23,949 bases of DNA from UBA11540 sp045536425. Its GTDB lineage: Bacteria; Bacillota; Clostridia; Oscillospirales; Ruminococcaceae. The position numbers and the translations under genes are program-made. The stretch covers positions 1 through 23,949 of the forward strand of contig JAZSNN010000041.1 of NCBI GenBank assembly GCA_045536425.1, in the 5' to 3' direction. How positions within the stretch are numbered: the stretch's first letter is position 1; each line of letters opens with the position of its first letter. Shown here in pieces: positions 1-6,549 of this stretch. The notes below the pieces were generated by a model. It ran no database searches and was not told the DNA's origin. It saw only the letters and a list, made by a program, of their open reading frames with translations.

Positions 1-13
1 AAAGATATACGAG

Positions 14-33
14 GTTAACAGCCGGCTGTTAAC
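14..33. repeat. 20-bp perfect palindrome
   Basis: The two arms GTTAACAGCC and GGCTGTTAAC are exact reverse complements with no spacer. No gene starts within 500 bp on either side, so a role as an operator or recombination site is possible but unsupported. It lies at the edge of the window, so its upstream context is not visible. Confidence 0.6.
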
Positions 34-34
34 T

Positions 35-537
35 GGACAGAGCCCGACCGCTCGCGGTGCGAGATGAAGGGAGGGCGATTGTCGGAAAAAACAAGGAGAG
101 TTGCGAACGGAATGTGAGCAAATCGACTATGTTTTTGACCGGACTATGTTCGCTCAAACTTTCGGGAAACATCTACTAGTAGGGAAAAGCCAATCCCTCC
201 GTCTTTTGCTTCGCAAAATCCACCTCCCTTTACACAAGGGAGGCTTTAAAAAGCGACAATATTTCTGACCGAAGTTGTCGTCAGTTCGAGCCTGACAGGC
301 AAAGCCGACGACCGCTCGCAGTGCGAGATGAAGGGAGGAGGACTTTGGCGCAGTCGTCGGCTGGATGCGGACGGAATGTGCGCAGACAGACGCTAACGAC
401 AAGAGGGACAGAATGCGACCGCTCCCGGTGGGAGAAAAAGGGAGCAATACTGTCGGAAAAAATGCAGAGCGTCACAAGGAGATTTATGGACGAAGCAAGA
501 TGACAATGTTTCTGACCGACCAATGTTCGCACAAACT
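35..537. repeat. Cluster of degenerate intergenic repeats with small hairpins
   Basis: Two full copies (35-160 and 406-537) start with GGACAGA..GACCG plus a hairpin, and end with a GACCG box followed by ATGTTCGC and CAAACT. A partial copy lies at 301-384. Each carries a three-base-loop hairpin just after GACCG: CTCGC-GGT-GCGAG (51-63), CTCGC-AGT-GCGAG (315-327) and CTCCC-GGT-GGGAG (422-434). The third copy changes both arms so that pairing is kept. A related box with arms CGACAA (254-259) and TTGTCG (275-280) lies between the copies. Reading frames here have repeat-driven, low-plausibility proteins and no convincing ribosome site, so I see no gene in 1-540. Confidence 0.6.
184..247. repeat. 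Clostridial-type CCTCCCTT hairpin repeat
   Basis: A compact element bounded by AAAGCC (186-191) and GGCTTT (242-247). Inside are a TTTTGC-TTC-GCAAAA hairpin (204-218) and a CCTCCCTT-TACAC-AAGGGAGG hairpin (223-243), preceded by AATCCCTCCG. From memory, this motif order recurs between genes in Faecalibacterium/Ruminococcaceae-like genomes; I cannot run the search that would confirm it. It is inserted within the repeat cluster of 35-537. Confidence 0.6.
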
Positions 538-574
538 TAGTTAATCACATGACCGTTCTTGATTGCGATAGTGA

Positions 575-601
575 AAAAAGCCGTGAATTTCACGGCTTTT
601 T
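575..601. terminator. Bidirectional terminator hairpin
   Basis: Stem AAAAAGCCGTGAA (575-587) pairs with TTCACGGCTTTTT (589-601). The A-tract and T-tract on the two sides make it usable on both strands. It overlaps the stop codon of the minus-strand XRE gene and is most likely that gene's terminator. Confidence 0.8.
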
Positions 602-809
602 ATATTTCTTCATCGTCTATATATTGCATAACATCATCAACATTACATTTCAAAATTTTACAAAACACCTCTATCGTATGGGTGCTCACACTTTCATTTC
701 TCTTTAATCGAGTGATTTGACCTGGGCTAATACTATATTTTTTAATAAGTGTGTATTGAGTAACACCTTTTTCTTTCATAGTTTGCCATAATTTGTCATA
801 TGAAATCAT
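600..809 (-). CDS. Small XRE-family (Cro/CI-type) helix-turn-helix regulator
   Basis: This 69-residue protein is essentially one helix-turn-helix domain. It has the family pattern of a first helix around residues 5-13, the recognition region TQYTLIKKYSISPGQITRLK (about 17-36), and the C-terminal helices ending in CKILKCNVDDVMQYI. The ATG at 807-809 has AGGGAGGG upstream on the minus strand. It is divergent from the membrane protein/lipoprotein operon beginning at 898, and the 88 bp between them hold two palindromes that are likely its operators. By family it should be a DNA-binding repressor of that operon and perhaps of itself; this is inference. Its stop overlaps a terminator hairpin. Confidence 0.88.
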   Translation of the reverse strand: MISYDKLWQTMKEKGVTQYTLIKKYSISPGQITRLKRNESVSTHTIEVFCKILKCNVDDVMQYIDDEEI

Positions 810-828
810 AATTTTTCAGCCCTCCCTA

Positions 829-888
829 TTGACATAATAACCGAATTTGGTATACAATAATATTAACCGTTATCGGTTAATATTATTG
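829..888 (+). promoter_or_regulatory. Sigma-A promoter with two palindromic operators
   Basis: The -35 TTGACA (829-834) and -10 TACAAT (853-858) are 18 bp apart. A partly palindromic ACCGAATTTGGT (840-851) sits in the spacer. A perfect 15-bp inverted repeat, CAATAATATTAACCG (855-869) and CGGTTAATATTATTG (874-888) around TTAT, covers the -10, the start point and the leader up to the ribosome site. The hexamer TAACCG/CGGTTA occurs three times (838, 864, 874). The palindrome centres are 26 bp apart. Since transcription should start near 865, inside the left arm, the palindrome acts more plausibly as DNA than as an RNA hairpin. Confidence 0.8.
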
Positions 889-897
889 TAGGAGTTG

Positions 898-1257
898 ATG
901 GTGTTGGATAACAATATTTTGCTGTTACAGGAAGACACGGAAAATTCAGAAGTAAAAACAAACAAAGTGAAACTATTAATATCGAAAAATCTTTTCGATG
1001 TTTCTCTTTTTGGCGCATCGTGCATTTTTTCTATAGTTTTACTTATTATGTTTTTCTCTGCTGCGGAGTTGGTAAAAACAGGTGGATTAGAAGTAATGAG
1101 TATAGAATCTGTTGGAGGAAGAACTCTGGAAGAAGCGTATTATCATGCCTTGGGATATATTTACGAGGGATATTGTATCGCATTTAGAGCAATAGGTGTG
1201 TTCTGCTCTTCTATGCTTTTGCTTTTTGGAGTTTCGAGGTTAAAAAATGTCAAGTAG
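898..1257 (+). CDS. Small membrane protein, two predicted TM segments
   Basis: About 119 residues, no family recognised. A charged N-terminal stretch of about 35 residues is followed by a hydrophobic segment (SLFGASCIFSIVLLIMFF), a short loop containing an acidic TLEEAYYHALGY patch, and a second hydrophobic segment (IAFRAIGVFCSSMLLLFGV). It is the first gene of the operon controlled by the operator region 829-888. Start choice is unclear: GGAG (891-894) is followed by TTG 895, ATG 898, GTG 901 and TTG 904, all in frame; I prefer ATG 898, but GTG 901 has better spacing. Its end overlaps the next gene by 11 bp, which suggests coupled translation. Function unknown. Confidence 0.75.
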   Translation: MVLDNNILLLQEDTENSEVKTNKVKLLISKNLFDVSLFGASCIFSIVLLIMFFSAAELVKTGGLEVMSIESVGGRTLEEAYYHALGYIYEGYCIAFRAIGVFCSSMLLLFGVSRLKNVK

Positions 1258-1672
1258 AAAAAAGATAACTTTATTCATAATAGTTATAGCCATTTTCATT
1301 GGATTATGCGGTTGTGATAATGAGTTTGAAAAAGCACGTGAAACGCTCGAGAACAACAAAATCTTCAGAAAAGAAGCCGAGTTGCAGATATCTGATTTTG
1401 AGGTTTTGAACGTAGAAATAGATTTTGCAGGCTCGAGTTTTTATAGCAACTATTTGGACGTTGTCGGAACTATTAAAAACAAATCTAATAAACAAGCCTC
1501 TTCAATAACATTAACACTATATTTGTACCAAAACGATAGTGTTATTCTAACAGAAAAAGATTACGTTTTTGACTTGGGACCATATGACGAAAACTCATTT
1601 GAATTTATGGTAGATAGAGTGAAATTATTTACTTGTGATGAATATGTTGTTAAGGTTACAAGCGTATTCTAA
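1247..1672 (+). CDS. Lipoprotein with FxLYD-like beta-sandwich
   Basis: A 141-residue predicted lipoprotein. The signal peptide SSRKKITLFIIVIAIFIG ends in a lipobox LCGC with Cys23 as the likely lipidated residue. Residues about 45-135 resemble the FxLYD domain: a strand ending VVGTIKNKSNKQASSITLTL, then YLYQNDSVI and a closing strand around SFEFMVD. FxLYD domains are small extracellular beta-sandwiches of unknown ligand. The gene overlaps the preceding membrane protein by 11 bp and lies in the XRE-controlled operon. The domain call is from pattern recognition and needs a profile search. Confidence 0.82.
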   Translation: MSSRKKITLFIIVIAIFIGLCGCDNEFEKARETLENNKIFRKEAELQISDFEVLNVEIDFAGSSFYSNYLDVVGTIKNKSNKQASSITLTLYLYQNDSVILTEKDYVFDLGPYDENSFEFMVDRVKLFTCDEYVVKVTSVF

Positions 1673-1686
1673 GAAGGATGAATAAT

Positions 1687-2085
1687 ATGAAAAAAGTTTT
1701 ATGCATTATATTAGTATTTGTTATTATTTTAGGATTGTGCTCTTGCGGTGGTTTTTTAGGAGGAGCGAATGGTGCCGTATCGGACGAAATGTATATTGGA
1801 GTGGCGGCGCAAATAATATCCAAAAGCCTTAAAAAGCCAAGCAGTTTAGAGGTTATAGACGCGTATATATATGAAAAAGACAATTACGGCAGCGCTATAG
1901 TATATTTGGATATTGCAAGTGAGAATGGTTACGGAGGAACAGATAGGGACAAGGTGTATGTTTGTGTTATGCACTTAGAAAGTGACGGAACCTATCAGTT
2001 TCACCCAACGGCAAATTATACTGAAAATGCCGCAAACATAGGCATATTAAAATCTTTAAACGGATTTGGCGAACCAAAAGAATAG
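1687..2085 (+). CDS. Lipoprotein, unknown function
   Basis: About 132 residues. A signal peptide (KKVLCIILVFVIILG) ends in lipobox LCSC with Cys20 lipidated. An in-frame ATG at 1678 directly abuts AAGAAGG, so ATG 1687, nine bases downstream of it, is the better start. The mature part has a pattern SLKKPSSLEVIDAYIYEK, then IVYLDIASENGYGG and DKVYVCVMHLE. This looks like a small alpha+beta fold seen in other secreted clostridial proteins, but I cannot name it. Its last codons (GFGEPKE and TAG) and the following ribosome site are duplicated ahead of the gene at 2668. Confidence 0.8.
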   Translation: MKKVLCIILVFVIILGLCSCGGFLGGANGAVSDEMYIGVAAQIISKSLKKPSSLEVIDAYIYEKDNYGSAIVYLDIASENGYGGTDRDKVYVCVMHLESDGTYQFHPTANYTENAANIGILKSLNGFGEPKE

Positions 2086-2111
2086 GAGAAAAACATGAAA
2101 TTAGCAAATAA
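2060..2111 (+). repeat. 52-bp exact direct repeat, copy 1 (copy 2 at 2633-2684)
   Basis: The sequence from the last codons of the 1687-2085 lipoprotein through its stop, the ribosome site, the ATG and the first codons of the 2095 lipoprotein recurs exactly at 2633-2684, 573 bp downstream. The second copy keeps the now untranslated GFGEPKE-TAG tail between the stop at 2631 and the ATG at 2668. It marks the junction of a tandem gene duplication. Confidence 0.9.
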
Positions 2112-2631
2112 AGTTTTAGCGGTTGTTTTATGTACAATTATGATGATTTTTACAACAGGTTGCGGACAAAAGGAAAATCTCTTGCCCTTTGGACTTGAAT
2201 TTGGAGATTCTTATGAGGAATGCGTAAAGAAATTTGACGTTGGTCCTCTTAAAGACTCCAACGCCAATGATGGTTATTTGTCTAACTGCATCCCCATTTC
2301 CGAAGAGAAAGAAATAATAAAGGTTTTAGGAACAAGTGAGGGAGTTAGCGATGTTGAGATTGCGGTAGCGTTTAATGCCGATAAACAGTTGTATGAATAC
2401 TATTGCTTTTTTGTTCCAGAAATAGAAAAAGTTTCAGAAATAAACGACATAATCAAACAAAAATACAGCAAGATAGCAGGAGAACCGGAAGCGGACCCTA
2501 ATGGTATAGCGTTATGGAAAAATGAGAAATATGTAATTGATTACAGCAGTACAGACCGATATGCGACTGTTTTGGGAAAAGAAGTTCCATTTGTGATTAT
2601 TATTCATAGTTTTGAATATGACTTTGAGTAA
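2095..2631 (+). CDS. Lipoprotein, tandem paralogue 1
   Basis: A 178-residue predicted lipoprotein: signal peptide with KLANKVLAVVLCTIMMIF and lipobox TTGC (Cys23). The mature start PFGLEFGDSYEECVKKF is shared with the next gene, with the same Cys in the signal and the same Cys near residue 42. After about residue 50 the two diverge strongly, although both keep a late region with two tyrosine-rich strands. AGGAG at 2084-2088 overlaps the stop of the preceding gene. The mature N-terminus (PFGxxFGDSxxEC) resembles small secreted proteins of Clostridia with no assigned role. Confidence 0.82.
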   Translation: MKLANKVLAVVLCTIMMIFTTGCGQKENLLPFGLEFGDSYEECVKKFDVGPLKDSNANDGYLSNCIPISEEKEIIKVLGTSEGVSDVEIAVAFNADKQLYEYYCFFVPEIEKVSEINDIIKQKYSKIAGEPEADPNGIALWKNEKYVIDYSSTDRYATVLGKEVPFVIIIHSFEYDFE

Positions 2632-2667
2632 TACGGATTTGGCGAACCAAAAGAATAGGAGAAAAAC

Positions 2668-3255
2668 ATGAAATTAGCAAATAAGATTTTAGCAGTTGTT
2701 TTATGTACAATTACGCTGATTTTTACAGCAGGTTGCGGACAAAAGGACAAGCTTTTGCCCTTTGGGCTTGAATTTGGAGATACTTATGAGAAATGCGTAG
2801 AAAAATTGCAAAAAACAGATGGCATAAGAATAGAAGAAATAGAAAAGAATTCAGAAGCTATAAATAACTTGTATGGACAAGAAACCTTTCAATCAATGAT
2901 AATTATAACAACCGATGATGCCGAACAAAAACTAAATAAAGAATATTTTGGAGTGCAAGAAGGGATAAGTGGTAACAGATACTTCTTTGTTACTTTTAAT
3001 AGATATAAAGAACTGATAAAGTTTGATTTTTTTGCATTTTCTGTAGATGATTCAAATTTTGAGGGTGTAAAGGAAAAAATTGTAAACAAGTTTGAAAAGA
3101 TTTTGAATGAGAAAAACTATCCGCAACATGATGAATACTATGACTATTGGGGATATTTGTCTAATGATGAATACCGGATAGCTTTATATTCCTTATTAGG
3201 AAACTATTCAAACGAGGGAATAAGTTTGATGTTATCAATAGAAAAAACAAACTAA
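2668..3255 (+). CDS. Lipoprotein, tandem paralogue 2
   Basis: A 195-residue paralogue of the preceding gene: same signal peptide design (KLANKILAVVLCTITLIF, lipobox TAGC, Cys23) and mature start PFGLEFGDTYEKCVEKL. DNA identity is exact from the upstream tail through the first codons and then declines. The central and C-terminal parts are much more divergent than the N-terminus, with a longer, aspartate- and tyrosine-rich middle. It is the last gene of the XRE-controlled operon; a terminator follows at 3343. Function unknown. Confidence 0.82.
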   Translation: MKLANKILAVVLCTITLIFTAGCGQKDKLLPFGLEFGDTYEKCVEKLQKTDGIRIEEIEKNSEAINNLYGQETFQSMIIITTDDAEQKLNKEYFGVQEGISGNRYFFVTFNRYKELIKFDFFAFSVDDSNFEGVKEKIVNKFEKILNEKNYPQHDEYYDYWGYLSNDEYRIALYSLLGNYSNEGISLMLSIEKTN

Positions 3256-3342
3256 CGATATTCAATATGGAAACTATAGCTGAAAATAATTGTTTGTTTT
3301 CAGGTACATTTTTTGTGTCATCAGTTTCAAACATTCCAAACT

Positions 3343-3372
3343 AGCACGGACACCGAAGGTGTCCGTGCTTTT
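3343..3372 (+). terminator. Rho-independent terminator
   Basis: Stem AGCACGGACACC (3343-3354) and GGTGTCCGTGCT (3358-3369), loop GAA, followed by TTTT. It closes the lipoprotein operon. The outer nine base pairs are the same as in the terminator at 6506-6533. Confidence 0.88.
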
Positions 3373-3459
3373 CATCGTCCTTTTAATCCAAGGCACCGTT
3401 GTGGATGAGAGGAGATATTTGTACAAAAAGGGATTTTGGGTATAAATACGCGATTTGGC

Positions 3460-3488
3460 TTGAAAAAGTGAGCGTTTTGTGGTACAAC
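3460..3488 (+). promoter_or_regulatory. Probable sigma-A promoter
   Basis: TTGAAA (3460-3465), 17-bp spacer, TACAAC (3483-3488) with a TGG extended -10 just before it. It would give a very short leader before the YwaF-like gene at 3505. Confidence 0.55.
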
Positions 3489-3504
3489 TGTAAGAAGAAA
3501 GCTG

Positions 3505-4413
3505 GTGGAACGTGTGTTTATTTCAATGTTTAACTTTTGGTACTTTTTTTGGCTGATTGTTGGTTGCGCTGGGGTGGTCGGACTTTATTTTTTGCTCAAA
3601 AACCGCTCCTACAAGACCCAGAGGACCGTTTTGTTTTTGTTTTTGGTTGTCGGCTTTTTGCTTCATTTTCTGAAAGCCTACATCCCTCCGTACAGCGTCG
3701 ACGAGGCTCGAATGCTCCGCGACAGCTGGTTTATAAACATCTGTGCGGCTAATATTGCACTGTTTCCCTTTATCTTCTTTTCGAAAAACTATAAACTGAA
3801 GGACTATATGTTCTACCTCGGCATTATCAGTGGACTCGTTGCATTCGTATATCCGCAGGAGCCGATAGCAAAGATTGACCAGCTTTCAGAGCAGCTTGAT
3901 ATTCTGCGATTCTACTATCATCATTGGCAGTTGGCGGCAATTCCGCTTGTGAGCGTTCTGCTCGGGCACCACAAGCTGTCGTACAAGCGCGTTTGGGTGG
4001 CACCCGTCGGACTATTGGCTTTGATGCTGTTCATTATGCTAAACCAAATTTTTCAGGCAGAGCTCGGATTCGTTCCGTTGCGTTTGAGCCAAGACTTCTT
4101 CGCGGTCGGATATAAGAACACGTCTTATATCTGGGGCCCCGGAGCCAACGATGCGCTCGGCTCGTTCTTTGCGCTGTTCACACCCGAGTTTTTCAAAACC
4201 GTTCCCGTCGGACAGTATGCGGGACAGATAAAGTATTGGCCGTGGTTTTGGATCACCGTTCCGGTGTTTGTGCTCGTTACCCCCTTGGCGTTTGTGATAT
4301 GTATGTTCTTTGACGGCAAGAGCTTTTGCAAGGACGTTTGCGGACTCAAGGATAAAATTCTGCAAGCGAGAGAGTTTTGCCACGCAAAGCTCAAGACAAT
4401 GCGCATAAAATGA
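3505..4413 (+). CDS. YwaF/TP0381-like integral membrane protein
   Basis: About 302 residues with six or seven hydrophobic segments, spaced as in the YwaF (intg_mem_TP0381) family, which is also about 240-300 residues long. Typical features are WFINICAANIALFPFIFF (Cys80), YLGIISGLVAFVYPQEP, and FYYHHWQLAAIPL (His139/His140). A second, divergent member is at 12604, whose matching region reads FPFHLCSMPLYL. The Cys and a His about 59 residues later are kept in both. The start is uncertain: GTG 3505 has only a weak purine-rich site, while GTG 3514 follows GGTGG. First gene of a probable three-gene operon with the hydrolase (17-bp gap) and the M42 peptidase. Activity unknown. Confidence 0.8.
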   Translation: MERVFISMFNFWYFFWLIVGCAGVVGLYFLLKNRSYKTQRTVLFLFLVVGFLLHFLKAYIPPYSVDEARMLRDSWFINICAANIALFPFIFFSKNYKLKDYMFYLGIISGLVAFVYPQEPIAKIDQLSEQLDILRFYYHHWQLAAIPLVSVLLGHHKLSYKRVWVAPVGLLALMLFIMLNQIFQAELGFVPLRLSQDFFAVGYKNTSYIWGPGANDALGSFFALFTPEFFKTVPVGQYAGQIKYWPWFWITVPVFVLVTPLAFVICMFFDGKSFCKDVCGLKDKILQAREFCHAKLKTMRIK

Positions 4414-4430
4414 CAGAAAGAGGGATTGTG

Positions 4431-5096
4431 ATGGACGAACTAAAACTTGGCAAACTTGCCTATCTTGTAAAATATCCCGAGGGTTTTTCAAAATTGGAAA
4501 AACACCCGATACTCATATTTCTTCACGGTGCAGGCACTCGCGGAACGTCAACCGGCGCACTTCGCGAAAATCCGTTTTTCGCAAATACCGACAGCCTGAA
4601 CCTTCCCTTTGTTATCGTTGCACCGCTTTGCTCGGAGAACACTTGGTTTGACCTTTTCGAGCATCTTGAGGCGCTGGTCAAAGAGATTGCAAGACTTCCC
4701 TTTGCCGACGAAAAGAGGATATATCTCACGGGAAACAGTATGGGCGGATACGGCGCGTGGCAGCTTGCGATGAGTATGCCCGAATACTTTGCCGCAATTG
4801 CTCCCGTCTGCGGCGGCGGAATGTACTGGAACGCGGGAAGACTCGTAAACGTTCCCGTTTGGGCTTTCCACGGAGCAAAAGACGGCACCGTTTTTCCAAC
4901 AGAATCCGAAAAGATGGTAGATGCCGTAAATCGTGCGGGCGGAAACGCAAAGCTCACAATCTATCCCGAAGCAGGACACGACGCTTGGACACCGACATAT
5001 TCAAACCCCGAGGTTTTCGCGTGGCTTCTGGAGCACGAATCAAACTGCACGGTAGAACTCAAGGACGAGTATACAGACTCAACCATATACGGATAA
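4431..5096 (+). CDS. Alpha/beta-hydrolase (prolyl-oligopeptidase/LpqC-type esterase)
   Basis: A 221-residue cytoplasmic hydrolase. The catalytic triad is readable: nucleophile Ser103 in GNSMGGYGAW, Asp151 in FHGAKDGTVFP, and His183 in EAGHDAW. The oxyanion segment LHGAG lies at 31-35. This pattern fits the dienelactone hydrolase/phospholipase-carboxylesterase branch that acts on carboxylic esters; the substrate is unknown. The reading frame is open further upstream, but ATG 4431 is preceded by AAAGAGGG at the right distance and starts 17 bp after the previous stop. The next gene follows within 20 bp, so the three are likely co-transcribed. Confidence 0.88.
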   Translation: MDELKLGKLAYLVKYPEGFSKLEKHPILIFLHGAGTRGTSTGALRENPFFANTDSLNLPFVIVAPLCSENTWFDLFEHLEALVKEIARLPFADEKRIYLTGNSMGGYGAWQLAMSMPEYFAAIAPVCGGGMYWNAGRLVNVPVWAFHGAKDGTVFPTESEKMVDAVNRAGGNAKLTIYPEAGHDAWTPTYSNPEVFAWLLEHESNCTVELKDEYTDSTIYG

Positions 5097-5112
5097 AATG
5101 AAAGAGGTTTTT

Positions 5113-6150
5113 ATGTACAAGCTTGATAAAGAATATTTTTGTAATACCTTCAAAAGACTCGTTGACGTACCGAGCCCGACGGGCTACTACGTCAAGGGCA
5201 ATCCCGTGCTCGTGAAAATTGCCGAGGAAATCGGCTACTCGGTGACATTCGATAACCGCAATACCGCGTATATCACCCTCGACGGAGAGGACAACTCCAA
5301 AACCGTTTTGGTTGGCGCGCATATGGACACCCTCGGACTCATCGTCAGGAGAATTGACGCAGACGGCAAAATCCGCGTCCGTCAGCTCGGCGGGGTCAAC
5401 TTCCATAGCCTCGAGGGCGAAACCGTCACCGTTCACACCCGCGACGGCAGGGAATATACAGGACTTGTCGCCTGTCAGTCCCACTCGGTGCACGTCTTTG
5501 ACGACGCGAGAACACTCGAGCGCGACGAGGAGCATATGATGATAATCCTCGATGAAAAGGTTTCGTCGAAAGAGGAGGTAAACGCGCTCGGCATCTACCA
5601 CGGCGACGTTATCTCCATCGACCCGAGATGCCAGTTCACCGAAAACGGATTTATCAAATCCCGCTTTATAGACGACAAGGCGGCGGTTGCTTGTTGCTTT
5701 GAGGTGCTGAAATACCTCAAGGAAAACGGTATAAAACCCAAATATAGAACGATTTTTGCTTTCCCGTACTACGAGGAAATCGGACTTGGCGGAAACTTCA
5801 TCCCCGAGGGTGTCAGCGAGTTTGTGGCAATCGACATCGGACTCATCGGCCCCGACTATGACGGCAACGAGTACGCGGTCAGCATCTGTGCCAAGGACAA
5901 CGGCGCGATTTACGACTATGAGCTCACCATCGAGCTCGTCGAACTCGCAAAGAAGATTGGTGTGGACTACGCGACCGACATCTACTACCGCTACGGCACC
6001 GATGCAAACCAGGCGCTCCGCGCGGGCAATAATATCAGAGCGGGTGTCTTTGGAATGGCTGTCTACTGCAGTCACGGAATGGAACGCACCCACATCGACG
6101 GCATCGAAAACACCACAAGGCTTCTTGCAGGATATGTACTTGGAATATAA
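5113..6150 (+). CDS. M42-family metallo-aminopeptidase
   Basis: A 345-residue M42 (FrvX/glutamyl aminopeptidase-like) co-catalytic metallopeptidase. Likely ligands and catalytic residues follow the family order: His70 and Asp72 in GAHMDT, Asp187 in RFIDDKAA, the Glu pair 221-222 in YYEEIGLGG, Asp241 in AIDIG, and a late His in SHGMERTH (His327 likeliest). M42 enzymes are cytosolic, often dodecameric, and trim peptides from the N-terminus. ATG 5098 touches the previous stop but ATG 5113 has AAAGAGG five bases upstream, so I chose 5113. Last gene of the operon; a terminator follows at 6159. Confidence 0.92.
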   Translation: MYKLDKEYFCNTFKRLVDVPSPTGYYVKGNPVLVKIAEEIGYSVTFDNRNTAYITLDGEDNSKTVLVGAHMDTLGLIVRRIDADGKIRVRQLGGVNFHSLEGETVTVHTRDGREYTGLVACQSHSVHVFDDARTLERDEEHMMIILDEKVSSKEEVNALGIYHGDVISIDPRCQFTENGFIKSRFIDDKAAVACCFEVLKYLKENGIKPKYRTIFAFPYYEEIGLGGNFIPEGVSEFVAIDIGLIGPDYDGNEYAVSICAKDNGAIYDYELTIELVELAKKIGVDYATDIYYRYGTDANQALRAGNNIRAGVFGMAVYCSHGMERTHIDGIENTTRLLAGYVLGI

Positions 6151-6158
6151 AAAGAAAC

Positions 6159-6187
6159 AGCCGATAGATTTCTCTATCGGCTAGTTT
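6159..6187. terminator. Bidirectional terminator between convergent genes
   Basis: Stem AGCCGATAGA (6159-6168) and TCTATCGGCT (6173-6182), loop TTTC, followed by AGTTTT. It serves the M42 gene and overlaps the stop of the convergent XRE gene (6181-6183). Confidence 0.8.
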
Positions 6188-6393
6188 TGTCTTTTTGGAG
6201 AGTTTGAAAGTTCCAGAATATAATCTACGGAAACATCATAGAGTTTTGAAAGTTTGATCAGAATATCGGTGGGAATGTCACGCTGTCCTAATTCGTAATT
6301 GCTATAAACTTGCTGTGAACAATTGAGTTTTTGAGCTACTTGTTTTTGCGTCAAGTCGTGGTCTTCCCGCAAGTCTCGTATTCTTCGAAACAT
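6181..6393 (-). CDS. Small XRE-family helix-turn-helix regulator
   Basis: A 70-residue single-domain XRE protein: IRDLREDHDLTQKQVAQKL, recognition helix region CSQQVYSNYELGQRDIP, then LIKLSKLYDVSVDYILEL. This is a full-length HTH_3 domain with a short tail. The ATG is preceded by GGTGAGGAG. Related in sequence to the neighbour at 6550-6768 (shared LREDxDLxQK, SQQxY, ExG). Two palindromic sites of the ACTGCAAAATGCAGT type lie just upstream and are its likely operators. Unlike the other two XRE genes in the window, its divergent promoter has no protein gene behind it. Confidence 0.9.
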   Translation of the reverse strand: MFRRIRDLREDHDLTQKQVAQKLNCSQQVYSNYELGQRDIPTDILIKLSKLYDVSVDYILELSNSPKRQN

Positions 6394-6422
6394 CTCCTCA
6401 CCGCCTTTAGATTAGTATACCC

Positions 6423-6468
6423 CACTGCAAAATGCAGTGTTGACAAATACCGCGTTTTGCAGTAAACT
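6423..6468 (+). promoter_or_regulatory. Two operators and a rightward promoter upstream of the XRE gene
   Basis: Operator 1 is CACTGCA-AAA-TGCAGTG (6423-6439, perfect). Operator 2 is ACCGCG-TTT-TGCAGT (6449-6463, two mismatched pairs); the centres, 6431 and 6456, are 25 bp apart. A rightward promoter TTGACA (6440-6445), 17 bp, TAAACT (6463-6468) has operator 1 abutting its -35 and operator 2 in its spacer. On the minus strand a TATACT at 6414-6419 may be the -10 of the XRE gene, with operator 1 just upstream. Confidence 0.7.
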
Positions 6469-6505
6469 TGAAGAAAAGTCCAAGTTTATTTGTATGGATA
6501 AAAAC

Positions 6506-6535
6506 AAAAGCACGGACTTTTGTCCGTGCTTTTTG
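6506..6535. terminator. Terminator hairpin
   Basis: Stem AAAAGCACGGAC (6506-6517) and GTCCGTGCTTTT (6522-6533), loop TTTT. A/T tracts on both sides make it bidirectional. It can end the minus-strand XRE gene at 6550 and also any rightward transcript from 6440-6468. Stem shared with 3343-3372. Confidence 0.85.
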
Positions 6536-6549
6536 GATGTTTTGTGGCG

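Noticed and set aside
154..532. Several open frames of 60-97 codons in the left-end repeats
   Set aside because: They cross hairpin repeats, have no ribosome sites and overlap each other on both strands.
3280..3303. Weak hairpin CTGAAAA/TTTTCAG after the last lipoprotein gene
   Set aside because: Only seven AT-rich pairs with a 10-base loop; the strong terminator at 3343 explains the transcript end.
5059..6093. Long open frame on the minus strand opposite the M42 peptidase gene
   Set aside because: It is a frame shadow: the plus strand has all M42 metal ligands, a ribosome site and an operon context, while the minus frame has no recognisable motif or start signal.
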